NCBI GenBank assembly: GCA_918026815.1
Contig: CAKJVC010000197.1
Span: forward strand, 62,001-126,000
From: Chalara sp. BL73
Lineage: Eukaryota > Ascomycota > Leotiomycetes > Helotiales
Reading direction: 5' to 3'
Length of the DNA: 64,000 bases
Every line of letters begins with the position of its first letter. The stretch's first letter is position 1. Position numbers and translations under genes: made by a program. Shown here piece after piece: positions 34,831 through 45,714 of the stretch. The notes under the pieces are model-generated. The model was not told where the DNA came from. It was given only the letters and a program-made list of their open reading frames with translations, and searched no databases.

Positions 34831-35641
34831 TTAGGCTGAAATTTTCTTGATAATCTCAAGTACAACTTCCGGCTGGCTGAGAAATGGTGAGTGGCCAGCC
34901 GTGCAGGATTCTGTATCAAATTTGACCCCTGACCTTTCCACCATCATCTGCTGAACCTCAATTGGCAGAGCTTCGTCACCGGTACAGAAAAGGTAAGTGG
35001 ACGGATAATGTTGATACGCCGTATATGTCAGAGGAGTCTGTTGAGCAATGGCTGGTCCAGGAGCCAGTTCGGAGACCCAGTGTTCTTGTTCTTCCTTAGG
35101 AAGATCGCTGTAAAACCTGCGATGCGGATCTTCCATGTTGCAAAGCCCATTCTCCTATCAGTTGGAATCACCGTTAGCAGGTTAATATGCGGACAATGCA
35201 GATAAGAATTCATACCTCGACTTTGATGAACGGAGGAAGACTCCCGCCAAGAGCCGTAGCAAGTGACGCTCCAACTGGTATGATGAAGGCACACATGTAA
35301 AAAAGTCGAATCACCCCACCAGGGTAGCCTCTGCTCTCCCGTAACTTCTTTGAATAGGACTCGAGCACGGCTTCTGATCCGACCACGCCGCCGTAGGAAT
35401 GCATTGCCACGATGACATCTTTCCCTTCCTGATCTATCAACTTGGTGAGTAAATCCTGAATAACCTTGACATCATCTGCGAGTGAAATCAAAGGGGGTGT
35501 GGGTTTTGCGTCAAATGTAGGCTGGAGAGGACATTCTGTCGGATAGCCGTTCTCTTCTACCAATTTCCTCACACTCTCAAAGTGCTTGGGACTGTGCCAG
35601 CTTCCATGGACGAAAAGTACTGTTGGCTTCTGGGACGACAT
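34831..35641 (-). CDS. Alpha/beta hydrolase (esterase-like)
   Basis: Two exons (35641-35216 and 35154-34831) give about 249 residues. PTVLFVHGSWHSP is strand beta-3 with the oxyanion HG. VAMHSYGG is the nucleophile elbow with the catalytic Ser, YLFCTGDEALP holds the likely acid, and CTAGHSPFLSQP supplies the catalytic His. The size and motifs fit the small AB hydrolase superfamily that includes plant methyl-esterases and many fungal cluster hydrolases. There is no signal peptide, so it is probably cytosolic. In the cluster it could cleave an ester or open a ring, but this is inference. The frame remains open upstream of 35641, without a better ATG. Confidence 0.85.
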
Positions 35642-36552
35642 TTTTAACTCAAAGGCAGTAGTCACCTGGGCGGCTCTGGGCGTGGGTCTCGTCTTCTTGG
35701 TAGTCAAGACAATGAGAGGAACTTCGTTCAGCTTTGGTTGGTGAGCCTTTTCCACGTCTGGGTTGAAAGCTCAGAATTACCGCTGCCTGAAATACTGCCG
35801 TAATATTGGAAGGCCTAAGGGGAGTGACGGAATCGAGGTATTTACTAATTTAATTTGAATCCGTTTGAAACTGTGATAGTAAAAGTTCAGATTGCCAACT
35901 GTTCACTCCTGCTTTTACACGAATTCAAGATAGCGTCTGTCTTCTTCATTTCATTTGCACCACTGAAACTTGCATGCAGGTTAATGTATCTCGATAATTT
36001 CGTGAAATGGTGTTACACAACACCAACAAACGTTGGTGGTAAGAAGTGGTCAGATAACCATGATTGGCATTTGCGTTCATGCAGGCCATGCCACATCAAT
36101 ACATATTACGTGCATTAACTTTACGTCCCCGCACTATTTCAAATTAAGCTGCTATGGGTTTCTTGCAAGGTAAGTTCAAATATTGATTCAAGGACGATGG
36201 AGGCAAGGTAAACAAGCTTTGCAGCCCTTTATGGCAACTTATCATATGCAGGGGTAAAGCGCCAATAAGCGAGAGTGGGTTGTTTACGTACGCCCGGATT
36301 TCTGGCGTCCAGGAAAGCGCCTTAGAGCTATTGTGAATGTACGCTGCACTTCAAATCGTAAATTGGATATCTCTTAGGCTATGCACGAGTGTGTTTTGCC
36401 AAGACGGAGATGATATGAGGAGTTCTCTTGTCTATCCGCTCCGCTCCAATTTCAGGTATTGAGACTTCTTTAAATCAGTATCATTCAACTTCCAACAGCG
36501 CTAGAAGAATTTGCACATTAGCATTCGAGAAACAAACTTTCCACACTTCGAT
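35642..36552. promoter_or_regulatory. Upstream region of hydrolase and of repeat-peptide gene
   Basis: About 900 bases lie between divergent starts. No gene is recognised. The last 80 bases ahead of the small secreted protein are A/C/T-rich and contain a short in-frame extension (ATG 36511) that I do not favour as the start, because the signal peptide begins at 36553. Confidence 0.45.
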
Positions 36553-36859
36553 ATGAAAATCACAAGTTATCTTACTCCATTGGTTGCTCTTTTGGCAACG
36601 GCTCTGGCCTTGCCCATTGATACAGGTACTTGCTGCTCAGTTTTCTGCATATTCATGCTTTCCTCGAATAACATATTGTTTAGCGGATGCCGATGAAGTT
36701 ATTCGTAGCAGCTGGGGCACCGAAACCATTGCAAATCGTGGTGCTGATGCCGATGAGGCTATTCGGAACAGTTGGAGTGCCAGCGAGATTTCTAATCGAG
36801 GCGCTGATGCAGACGAGGTGATCAGGAGCAGTTGGGCTCCTGATCAGGTGGCAAACTGA
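36553..36859 (+). CDS. Secreted repeat peptide, putative RiPP (dikaritin-type) precursor
   Basis: Two exons (36553-36625, 36684-36859; 58-nt intron) give 82 residues. Residues 1-20 are a signal peptide ending LATALALP. The rest is almost entirely three tandem 20-residue units (60 nt each), with consensus GADADE[V/A]IR[S/N]SW followed by a variable segment of pattern [GSA]xx[ETQ][IV][AS]N and R. Units are separated by NRG, not by the Lys-Arg Kex2 sites of known fungal precursors. The acidic ADADE spacer recalls the Ste13-trimmed spacers of repeat pheromones. The two flanking UstYa-family genes make a ribosomally synthesised, modified peptide the best reading. Trp is the only aromatic residue in the units; there is no Tyr, Phe or Cys. 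Alternatives are a pheromone-like or repeat effector peptide. Confidence 0.72.
36684..36856 (+). repeat. Three tandem 60-nt coding repeats
   Basis: Three units in frame within the precursor. The first two are full length and the last ends at the stop codon. The DADE/IR/SSW codons are conserved at the protein level while third positions differ between units (for example CGT, CGG, AGG for the same Arg). The duplication is therefore not recent and the peptide pattern seems to be under selection. Confidence 0.85.
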
Positions 36860-37682
36860 GTCATGAACGTCTGCTCTGTTGGAGGCAATAAGCCACCAGA
36901 TCAGTGTTGTTTGATGTCATGTGAGCAACTTAGAGAGTATTTGGAAGAGGTCTATAGGAATGGAGACTCTACTGTCGGCTACATTTGATAGAATACAGTA
37001 AAACAACTTTTGCCCATTCAAGTTTCATGTGCAACATAATAGCCCATCCACCGTTTCTTGACCAATTATGATTGCTCGAAATAGAATCGAACATAGACCA
37101 ATTCGATGTCCCTTTGCCCCTCACTGTATCCTCAAAGGCGTTTCCCTTACAGGTTTGTTATTGTGCACTCCGTAAATCGAAACATGAACTTAACATCACA
37201 TGACGCATACCAAAATCTCTAAGTGAAACCGGGCCTGGACTTCTATGCATGCAGTCTGAATAGATCAGAATGCACAACCTCCTCATTTGTTAAACCCTTA
37301 TAATCAATATTGTCACATCAACTCTCATGGATCCGTCTGTAATGCTTTCAACGTCGGGCGAATTAGGCGAATTATTCTGTCAGTCAACATGTTACATGAC
37401 AACCACAACAATAATATCTCTGCATAAATGCCGGGTCAAACATGCAATCAAGATCACACCTTCCAGGAGAACCATACGACGTACCAAAGAAGACCGCGAA
37501 GATGGAGGGTTACACAGCCATGCGGTTGATAAACACTTGCATGGCAGGATTTAGCCGACCCGCCTCCTGAATGGCTTCCCCACATTTCGCTTAAGGTGAT
37601 ACTAGAGCCACGCCTGTTGTTAAATGCACACCATGCTGTGGGCAGTATGGTGTCAATGGGATCTGAAGATGAGTGACTTAAG
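36860..37682. other. 3' flank of precursor / UstYa-1 upstream region
   Basis: About 820 AT-rich bases. A 75-codon open frame at 37327-37554 (+) has no recognisable feature. It probably holds the precursor terminator and the promoter of the first UstYa-family gene. Confidence 0.45.
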
Positions 37683-38634
37683 GTGATGAGAAGGATAATG
37701 AGTTCGAAGGGGTATTCGAGACTATATGCACTGAGAATTTCAGAGACAAGAGGTCTTGAGAAACCGAGGAAGGGGCTTTCCGTTCACAGCCTCACCCTTC
37801 TTGTACTGCTGATATCAAATGTGGTATTCATGTTACTCTGGTTGAGAAGTGAGACAGATAATTGCATACGACCGAAACTGACTTTTTGTATGTTCTCATT
37901 TAAGTTTTGAGGAACAAAAAGGAGAATAGCTGAGTCGCCTCTCTAGCACCCGCTCAAAGCTCAATACATTACGAAAAGAGGAGGCTCTGGAGGAACATTA
38001 AAAACAACGTGTATACAGGAGATCCAGGACAAGAACATGACGAAGCATGGAGGAAGCTAATTGAGCGTCAGCAACCTAGACCCTTTATCATCTACGGATT
38101 TACTGACACGAAACAGCAATGACCATCAAAATTTCCCAGAAAGAATTGAATGCGATTAACGAGACAAGTATAGCATTCAAAGACGGATCTGGATACATAG
38201 CTGAGACCGCCATATATCATGAGCTGCATTGCGTTGTGAGTTTCTTTGCACTCAACACTGGGTTTTTTTTATAACTGAATTCTTAAACAGAAACGTATTC
38301 GACGGCACTTGAACCTCGATTACTATTACCCGGATATGACGGATGATGAGAGGCGAAGAGAGGGTCCACATATTGGTATGCTTCAGGTTATTGCAGCTGA
38401 GAATCTGGATATTGACTTGCAGTAGATCACTGTCTTGAGTACTGGCGTGAAGCAGCGATGTGCAGAGGCGATACAACTCTGTCAACATTTCGGTGGGCGG
38501 ATGGAATACCATATTCTACTGTATATAGCGATCACGAGTGCGTTAATTGGGAGAAACTAGATAAATGGGCTCGAGGGAGGATGGTCGATATGAGTGACCT
38601 GTCTGTCCTTGTACCGAAGATCACAAATACGTAG
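37683..38634 (+). CDS. UstYa-family (DUF3328) oxidase 1
   Basis: Five exons (37683-37887, 37947-38066, 38117-38235, 38291-38375, 38426-38634) join in frame to about 245 residues. A basic cytosolic N-terminus is followed by one membrane span (SLTLLVLLISNVVFMLLWL), then the luminal domain with AQSSIHYEKRRLW, EHDEAWRKLIE and GSGYIAETAIYHELHCV. Both signature HxxHC motifs are present: HELHC and, restored by intron 4, HIDHC, followed by LEYWREAAMC and DHECVNWEKLDKWA. UstYa-type proteins carry out oxidative C-O, C-N or C-C cyclisations on peptide precursors in the ustiloxin, asperipin, phomopsin and cyclochlorotine pathways. The donor of intron 2 (GTCAGC) is non-consensus. It is convergent with the second family member, 44 bases away. 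Confidence 0.9.
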
Positions 38635-38678
38635 TTTAGAAATTCGGCTGTAAAAAGGGTTTATAATATATACATTGT

Positions 38679-39507
38679 CTATAAAATGCCTGTATCCGAA
38701 GAATTCCGCCACTTCTCTGCCCAATTTTTTACAGCACCATAGTCCCGGCACTTTCGCTCTGATCCCCATCCCGTTGTTTTACGTTCTTCCCGACTTACAG
38801 TCTCCAGATTGGTGTCTGCGGCACACATTATTGCATGACGCAGGTAGTCAAAACAGTGTCGCATATGCATATTATCAGTGCGAGCACCAATGGACTCGAG
38901 GTAGGGGTCAGAATCTGACGAGCCATTTGATTTTCTGAGCTCATGGAGCGTGGTATAGTATGCTACTCGAATTCCGTGCTGTAGTGATGAGTGTTAAATT
39001 TGCAGTCTTGAAAATCTTCGTGAGGAAATAGGTGGCCTACAACACAATGTAGTTGATGGAAGACAGCGATGTTAGATATGAAAGGCGCTATCTCTGGGTG
39101 ATGCACAAAACCACGGCCAACTGTGTGTGATCAGGAAGGGTTCCAAGTCTATCAGTTCTGGAACTCATCTTACCTGGAACTATGGACGACCAAGCTGCTT
39201 CAGATTCTAGTGTAGGCTTTTCAGAAAAGCTCAGGTTATGGTACCAAATCTCTGTTATAGTTCCTTCTGGCGCTGGAAGAATCGTGTCAGAAAATCTCAC
39301 TGAAAGAACGATAATGGACTAACACAGAAGACCTCCGTGTGGTAATACATTGGAGCGGCGGCCAGCGCTATAGCCAACTAGGAGCGCAATAAAGACTATT
39401 AAGAAGGCGATTCCTGCCTGCAGCCATGTTTTCAAAACTATGTAAATCGATTTTCTATGAGCCAAAGCATCTTCTTCCTCTGAAGGTATCTCCTCGTAAT
39501 TCGCCAT
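38679..39507 (-). CDS. UstYa-family (DUF3328) oxidase 2, with in-frame TAG near the membrane span
   Basis: The modelled exons are 39507-39333, 39299-39174, 39120-39041 and 38978-38679 (about 226 residues). There is one membrane span at residues 30-50 (WLQAGIAFLIVFIALLVGYS), then the luminal block ITEIWYHNLSF, AAWSSIVP, GRGFVHHPEIAPFISNIAVF. The first HxxHC is HQLHC and the second is HMRHC, followed by FDYLRHAIMC and the terminal KNWAEKW. The first two exons are in the same frame, separated only by one TAG at 39319-39321. A 33-nt GT-AG segment (39300-39332) would remove it, which is very short for an intron. The gene is therefore either spliced through a mini-intron or interrupted. The later introns are ordinary. 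Its role is as for oxidase 1. Confidence 0.82.
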
Positions 39508-39873
39508 CGAAATTGTTTGGGGAGAATGAAAACCGATTTGTAAAAGACAAAGAAGCAGATAGATTGCAGTTCTAGATATCGAAGGTACAATCTGAGACGC
39601 TAGTCATAAGCGAGATCATCCACGTGGTTGTATCATGGAGAAGGTACACCGCCCGGCTCAATGACTTGAGTGTAGACGGTCAAGTAAAGTCCTCCTAACA
39701 ACATATTACTATGACGCTCTCTAGGTAGTCTGAAATGCGAAGAATCTCTATTCTCATCTATCCACCATCACTTCCGGATAGTAGCTAGCTGCAATAGAGG
39801 CAATCATCTGTATCATCAAGTCATTTTCCAGGTCAAGCACTTTACTTTTCTCGCTGCTACACCAACCACTCCT
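39508..39873. other. UstYa-2 upstream region / ProRS 3' flank; right border of accessory block
   Basis: About 370 bases between tandem minus-strand genes. No gene and no mobile-element remnant were recognised at this border. Confidence 0.45.
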
Positions 39874-41788
39874 CTAATAACTCCTACCAAACATACACCA
39901 CTCCTTCGCGTTGGCACCGCACTCCGGATTCAGGCACTTCGTTTGTCCGACAACAAGGCCATCGGGCTGCTCGAAGGGAATGCACAAGCTCTTCATACCC
40001 ATACTTGGAACCTTCTGCTCCGCTGGGCCAGCGGTCTCATCAGGTTTGCCTTTTGTGATTTCCTTGATCTTGTCCTCACACTTCTCCTCTAGGCAGTGAG
40101 GAATGAGAACAACATTTTTGGAATCTAGCGCTGGAACCACCTCCTCCCATTTCTCAATCTTGATGCGGTGCGAGCTGTGTTTTTGGTAAGATATCTGCAC
40201 GATCATTCTGGGATAGTATCAACTTACCGGAAAGATGCTTCGGCTTTGGCATACATCTCACTTTGAATTTTCTCAAGCAGCGCAGGAATTTCTGTGCTAA
40301 TCGCACCAATAGAGATTGTGCCCTTCTCCCCCGTATCTCGTCTAGCAAAGGAGACCACGGACTCCGCCGCATCCTTAGGTCCAAACTGTCATTTAGAGTT
40401 AGTTGTCAGTACTCTGGATATAAGGTGCCTAATATCAACACAACTTACCGCAAGACGTAATGGCACACCCTTCAGCTCCCAGTCATTGAACTTCCACGCC
40501 GGAGTGTAACCATCACGAATATCATAGTCTGATCTTACACCAACCTTCTTCAGAGTATCCTTAAAGTCCTGTAGCTGATCGTAATGCTTCTTCTTGTCCT
40601 CTTCTGAAGTACTTTTGTTGATTCCGACGGGGATAATAACAACCTGAAGCTTGGCAATCCGAGGAGGAAGTACCAGACCTTGATCATCACTGTGGATCAT
40701 AACCATAACACCAATGACACGTGTAGAAAGACCCCATGAGTTTTGCCAGACGTGGATATGCTTGTTGGTATCCTCAGGTTTAGCATCTGGATTCTCAACT
40801 GTGATATCAAACATCTTGCTGAAATTTTGTCCCAAGCAATGTGATGTCGCACCTTGAATACCTCTTCCGTTGGATGGGATATATCCTTCAACTGTCGTCG
40901 TGTAATAGCCTCCGGCGAACTTCTCCTTCTCTGTCTTTTTACCCCGAACAACTGGAACTGCCAGTAGCTGTTCGTAAACTCCGGCATAAAGCTCAAGAAT
41001 TTCCAAGACCTCCTTGCCTGCGAGCTGCTCCGTCAAGTGGGCGGTATGCCCTTCCTGCCATAGGAACTCTCGGGCTCGAAGAAATGGTGTGGTTTGTTTG
41101 GCCTCCCATCTTACTACACTGTTCCATTGATTGAGTTTTAAGGGAAGATCTCGGTGGCTTCGAATCCACTTGGAGTAGTAAGGGTACATGACAGCTTCGG
41201 ATGTTGGACGGACGGCAATGGGAACCTCGAGATCTTTATCTCCGCTAATCAAATTAGCATGCATTCGTACCAGGACTAGATTCGACATACGCTTTGGTAA
41301 CCCAGGCAAGCTCGGGAGCAAAACCCTCAACATGATCTTTCTCCTTCTCTAACGACTTCGAAGACAAGAAGATGGGGAAACTGGCCTCATCAACATCCAA
41401 AGCCTCAATGCGCTCTTGAAACCACTTTCGAATAACATTCCATATATACATTGAGGCAGGGCGAAGAATGAAAAAGCCTGAGATCTCATTGTAATACTCG
41501 ATCATCTCCGCCTTGAGCACTACTTGTTGATACCAGTCGGGGAAGTTCTCCGCCTTCTTCGACGTAATTCCAATGATGTCCACATCTGCCTTCTTTCCAC
41601 CGACGATTGGCAACGACGCTTGTTTGGCAGCTTTAGCAGCCTTGTCCGCGGCCTGCTTTGCTTGCTTTTCGGCCTTCTTCAACGCGCTCTTGGAGGGGCC
41701 ATCCGCAGGGGTCGCTAGGGAGATATCAGTATTGCTTAACAAGTGTAAAGGATTGGTTTTATGGAAATTTCGTACCGTTATCCGCCAT
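39874..41788 (-). CDS. Prolyl-tRNA synthetase, cytosolic (class II)
   Basis: Five exons (41788-41776, 41714-41291, 41244-40449, 40385-40228, 40174-39874) give about 563 residues. The first exon has only 13 coding bases (MADN and part of a codon). A Lys/Ala-rich N-terminal helix is followed by the catalytic core: [29 protein letters not shown] (motif 2 region), [29 protein letters not shown], and the motif 3 region [13 protein letters not shown]. The anticodon-binding domain and the eukaryote/archaea-type Zn-binding C-terminus follow (CLEEKCE, CLNPECG, ending WCMFGRSY). The enzyme charges tRNA-Pro. It shares a 650-base divergent promoter with CCT1. Confidence 0.96.
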
Positions 41789-42436
41789 TATTTCTCTCTA
41801 TGAGGGTCTTATGTGCGAGGGACTGGCCGATTTTATATCTAAGATAGGGAGGGTTGCTTGCGACAAAAGTTGAGTCAAAAGCTGAGGCTGTCCTGTTGAC
41901 TCTTCACCCCGCGATTTAGAGGGTGGGCTGTTCTAAGCGAGAATTCAGCCTTATTACCCCTTTCTGTGGTTTAACCTATTTTACTCCAATTTGACACAAA
42001 ATACAAATAACCCCTAATTCCCACTACTAAAGCTAAAGGCTTGCACTGTGAGTACGATTTACTGAATACCATTGATGTAAATCGTCGAACTCTCTAAGCT
42101 TTACTTAGGTGGTTATGTGAAACACTTAGCACATAATAACCAAGCTTAGCCTAGACTTTGCATTATGATTTCCCACATACAAAAGGAAACATATCAAGAA
42201 CGCTTTCTTGATTAGTTAATCGAATAATACGAGACACTTCATTTCAATTCATGCCGAGTGACTTGTTGACGTCTAGGAGAAGATGACTGTGCTGGTGAGG
42301 CTGGGAGACTGACAAGGCTATTGCGCTAAGACATCTTCGGTTTAGCGCCAGTTGATGCGCGTTGCTCCGAACCGCGAAGAAAATATATGGATGTGAAATA
42401 ATAGCTGCCACCACAAAACCACCTTCCACTCGCAAA
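41789..42436. promoter_or_regulatory. Divergent promoter, ProRS / CCT1
   Basis: About 650 bases lie between outward-facing starts of two housekeeping genes. No gene is seen, and no specific element could be assigned. Confidence 0.45.
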
Positions 42437-44289
42437 ATGGGATCCTTATTCGAGCAACCCCGGAATGCTGGAACTTTGTGTAAGATCGGAGCTTCCGCTA
42501 CTGAAAATACCTAAACTAACCTTGTTCAGTTCTTGGTGGACAGAAAATCAGTGGCGCTGACATTCGGGACCAAAATGGTATGTGTACTATGCTTTGCAAA
42601 TGTGGCGCTCTTTAACTGTTTTGTAGTTCTTGCTACTCAAGCTATTGCGAATGTTGTAAAGACCTCTTTTGGCCCTAGCGGGCTGGACAAGATGATGGTG
42701 GATGATATAGGAGTAAGGCTTGATCGAGTAATAGCATTAGACATAATAGCTGACTTATTAAGGATGTTACTGTGACAAATGATGGAGCAACTATCCTAAG
42801 TTTACTCGATGTCGAGCACCCTGCCGGAAAGATTCTGGTTGACCTGGCGCAACTACAAGACAAAGAGGTCGGAGATGGAACAACATCCGTAGTCATAATT
42901 GCTGCGGAGCTACTGCGAAGAGCGAACGAGCTTATGAAGAACCGAATACACCCTACCACCATCATAACTGGCTACCGATTAGCTCTTCGTGAAGCAGTAA
43001 AGTACATGCACGAGAACATTGCCGTCAAGGTCGACCAACTTGGGCGGGAATCTCTGATCAATATTGCGAAAACCTCAATGTCGAGCAAGATTATTGGCTC
43101 AGATTCAGCCTTCTTTGCGAACATGGTCGTTGATGCCATACAAGCGGTGAAGTCCACGAACAATAGACAAGAGGTCAAATATCCAGTCAAGGCTGTCAAC
43201 ATCCTGAAGGCACACGGGAAAGGAGCATTAGAGTCAATACTGGTCAAGGGCTATGCATTGAATTGCACAGTAGCGTCTCAGGCTATGAAGACAAGGATCA
43301 CTGATGCAAAGATCGCTGTTCTTGACATGAACTTGCAGAAGGAGCGAATGAAGCTTGGAGTGCATATCACCATTGATGATCCTAAGCAATTAGAACAGAT
43401 CCGAGCTCGTGAGGCAGGAATAGTCATGGATCGAGTAGAGATGATCCTGAAGGCTGGTGCTAATGTTGTTTTGACTACTAAGGGTATCGATGACTTGGTC
43501 CTCAAGCTTTTTATCGAGAAGGGAGCCATGGCAGTACGACGATGCAAGAAGGAAGATTTACGGAGAATAGCAAAGGCAACAGGCGCTACCTTAATCAGCT
43601 CCCTGTCTGACCTCAATGGCGACGAGAAGTTCGATGCTTCTTCGTTAGGTCATGCAGAAGAAGTAGTTCAGGAAAGAATCTCGGATGATGAATGTATATT
43701 GGTCAAAGGCACCAAAGTACACACATCGGCATCGATCATTCTCCGAGGCCCTAATGACTACCAACTAGACGAGATGGAGAGATCGGTGCACGACTCACTC
43801 TGCGCCGTCAAGCGAACACTTGAGAGTGGCAGTATTGTACCAGGTGGCGGTGCAGTTGAGACTGCTCTCCACATCTATCTCGAAGAATTTGCTGGCACCG
43901 TCGGCTCAAGAGAACAGCTCGCCATCGGAGAATTTGCCCAATCTCTCCTCGTAATTCCCAAAACCCTCGCTGTCAATGCAGCTAAAGACTCCGCTGAGCT
44001 CGTTGCCCAGCTACGGTCACGCCACGCTCTATCCCAGCGCATTCAAGACGGTGATGCAAACGAGGACGAGAAGACGGTCGCCAAGAAGAAGAACTATAAG
44101 AATTATGGTCTTGATTTGACCAAGGGCAAGGTAATTGACGAGATTAAGGCTGGTGTTTTGGAGCCGAGCATGAGCAAAGTGAGGCAGTTGAAGTCGGCGG
44201 TCGAGGCTTGTATATCGATCATGAGGATAGATACTCTGATTAAGCTGGATCCGGAGCAGAGAGCTGAGGACGATGGACATGGACATTAA
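42437..44289 (+). CDS. TCP1: T-complex protein 1 subunit alpha (CCT1/TCP-1 alpha)
   Basis: Four exons (42437-42479, 42530-42577, 42627-42712, 42763-44289) give about 567 residues, the family length. The nucleotide-binding signature runs [18 protein letters not shown], then [22 protein letters not shown], then [45 protein letters not shown] and [28 protein letters not shown] are typical of the alpha subunit, as is the C-terminal [14 protein letters not shown]. The protein forms one of eight subunits in each ring of the cytosolic chaperonin that folds actin and tubulin. Three small 5' introns, all in phase, restore the GTLFLGGQK and DDIGDVTVT junctions. Confidence 0.97.
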
Positions 44290-44744
44290 TGAAAGCGGTT
44301 GTGGTAGATGCTTGTAATATTACAAATAGATATGTAAAGCATTTGATCGAGCCATCTTTAAAGTTTTACATAAGCTGTGGCTATCCCGAGATTTTCTTAT
44401 CCTTAAAAGTAGCCCAGCCGATGCATGGGTTTGGAGTGGTGTCTGTGTTAATGGAGTAGCCAGGCTAGCTACACAGTGAAAACGGTATGATCTATCGAGG
44501 TTACACTATCAAACGCTCACAGTCTGACAGATCGGGAATTCTGGAATGATGGAAACGCCATTTTAATGTATGATGAATCTCACAAAAGCGAGTTGAAGAA
44601 ACACAGTTTTGTAATAGTCTTCAATAGATTTTGGGGACGATATTTTTGTACAAAGGGTGTCATCTTCCCGTCTAAAGCCAACACATCTATCATATCCTCC
44701 GCTCTTTCTCCCACCACCTCTGCCTTCTTAAGTATACACTGTGC
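44290..44744. other. 3' flanks of CCT1 and Rieske gene
   Basis: About 450 AT-rich bases between convergent stops. Nothing recognised. Confidence 0.5.
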
Positions 44745-45714
44745 TTAACCAATGATCAGCGAATCCTCTTCAGCGAACTCGTATTCTGGGATCTCGAGGT
44801 TCAATGGCGCAGGTCCCTTTCTTATACGTCCAGAGATATCGTAGTGAGAACCGTGGCACGGGCAGAACCATCCTCCGAAATCACCTGCTTCGCCGATGGG
44901 CACGCATCCCAAGTGTGTGCAGACACCTATTTTCCTGATTAGTAGTTGATAATGAAAGGGTGGCCTGATATGCAGGAATCGGGAAAGGGGAATATACCGA
45001 TCATGACCAGCCATTCTGGCTTCTTGACACGGTCTGCATCATTTTGGGGATCTCGTAGCGATTCAACCTTGACGTTCTCGGCTTCTGTAATCTCGTCTGC
45101 GGTGCGGTGGCGGATGAAGACGGGCTTGCCACGCCATTTGATGATGACCTGCACATGTCAGATTTGGGCGTTAAGAGACCAATTGAATTTTTAACATACA
45201 TTCTTGCCCTCTGGGATTGTGTTTAAGTCGACCTCGACCTTTGCCATAGCTAGAACGTCTGCGGAAGCAGACATGTTGACCAAGAAATCTGGATCCTGGA
45301 ATTAGCCATTGTCCGATTTGTGCACCGTCCTCCGCTACATCTATTGTATAGCCTCATCAAAATGTAATCGCATACCTTGAACCGTAGCCTTTGCTCCAGC
45401 AGCAGTCAACGCGCCCATGGTTCCTATTGCTAGTCAGAACACTTCGCACAAAATCATCCGAGGGCGAATTTCAACGCACCAACCATGAAGTACTGGAACA
45501 ACAAGTTGTTGCTGCTTCCTGCCTTACTCCGATAATGACTGAAATCTGGGATCTTCGAGTCCTTGTTGCCCCCCTGGCCTTTGAATGGAGACTCGAAAGA
45601 GGAGGCGCTGGCGCTGCTACATTTGTTGGAGGAGGTCGAGATGGCGCGGATGGATTGTGACGTGCGTGGTATGGACCGCAGCAGAGCGCGGGAGGCTGCT
45701 GTGAGCGGGGCCAT
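44745..45714 (-). CDS. RIP1: Rieske iron-sulfur protein of cytochrome bc1
   Basis: Five exons (45714-45480, 45423-45376, 45288-45200, 45148-44998, 44926-44745) give about 234 residues. The N-terminus is an Arg/Ser-rich mitochondrial presequence ([16 protein letters not shown]). DFSHYRSK and the single membrane helix [18 protein letters not shown] lead to the hinge [19 protein letters not shown]. The 2Fe-2S ligands are in CTHLGC and CPCHGSH, with the fold closed by [19 protein letters not shown]. The protein passes electrons from ubiquinol to cytochrome c1 in complex III. The acceptor of intron 2 (at 45289) was chosen because it gives the in-phase VQDFLVNM junction. Confidence 0.97.

Noticed and set aside
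36511..36552. Upstream ATG extending the repeat-peptide N-terminus
   Set aside because: It would put 14 polar residues before a clear signal peptide; the start at 36553 is more sensible.
36553..36859. Repeat peptide as a mating pheromone precursor
   Set aside because: The ADADE spacers are similar, but there are no KR sites, no Cys/Trp pheromone core, and it sits beside UstYa genes; kept only as an alternative.
44029..44286. Open frame antisense to CCT1 3' end
   Set aside because: No family signal, and it is wholly inside a secure coding exon on the other strand.
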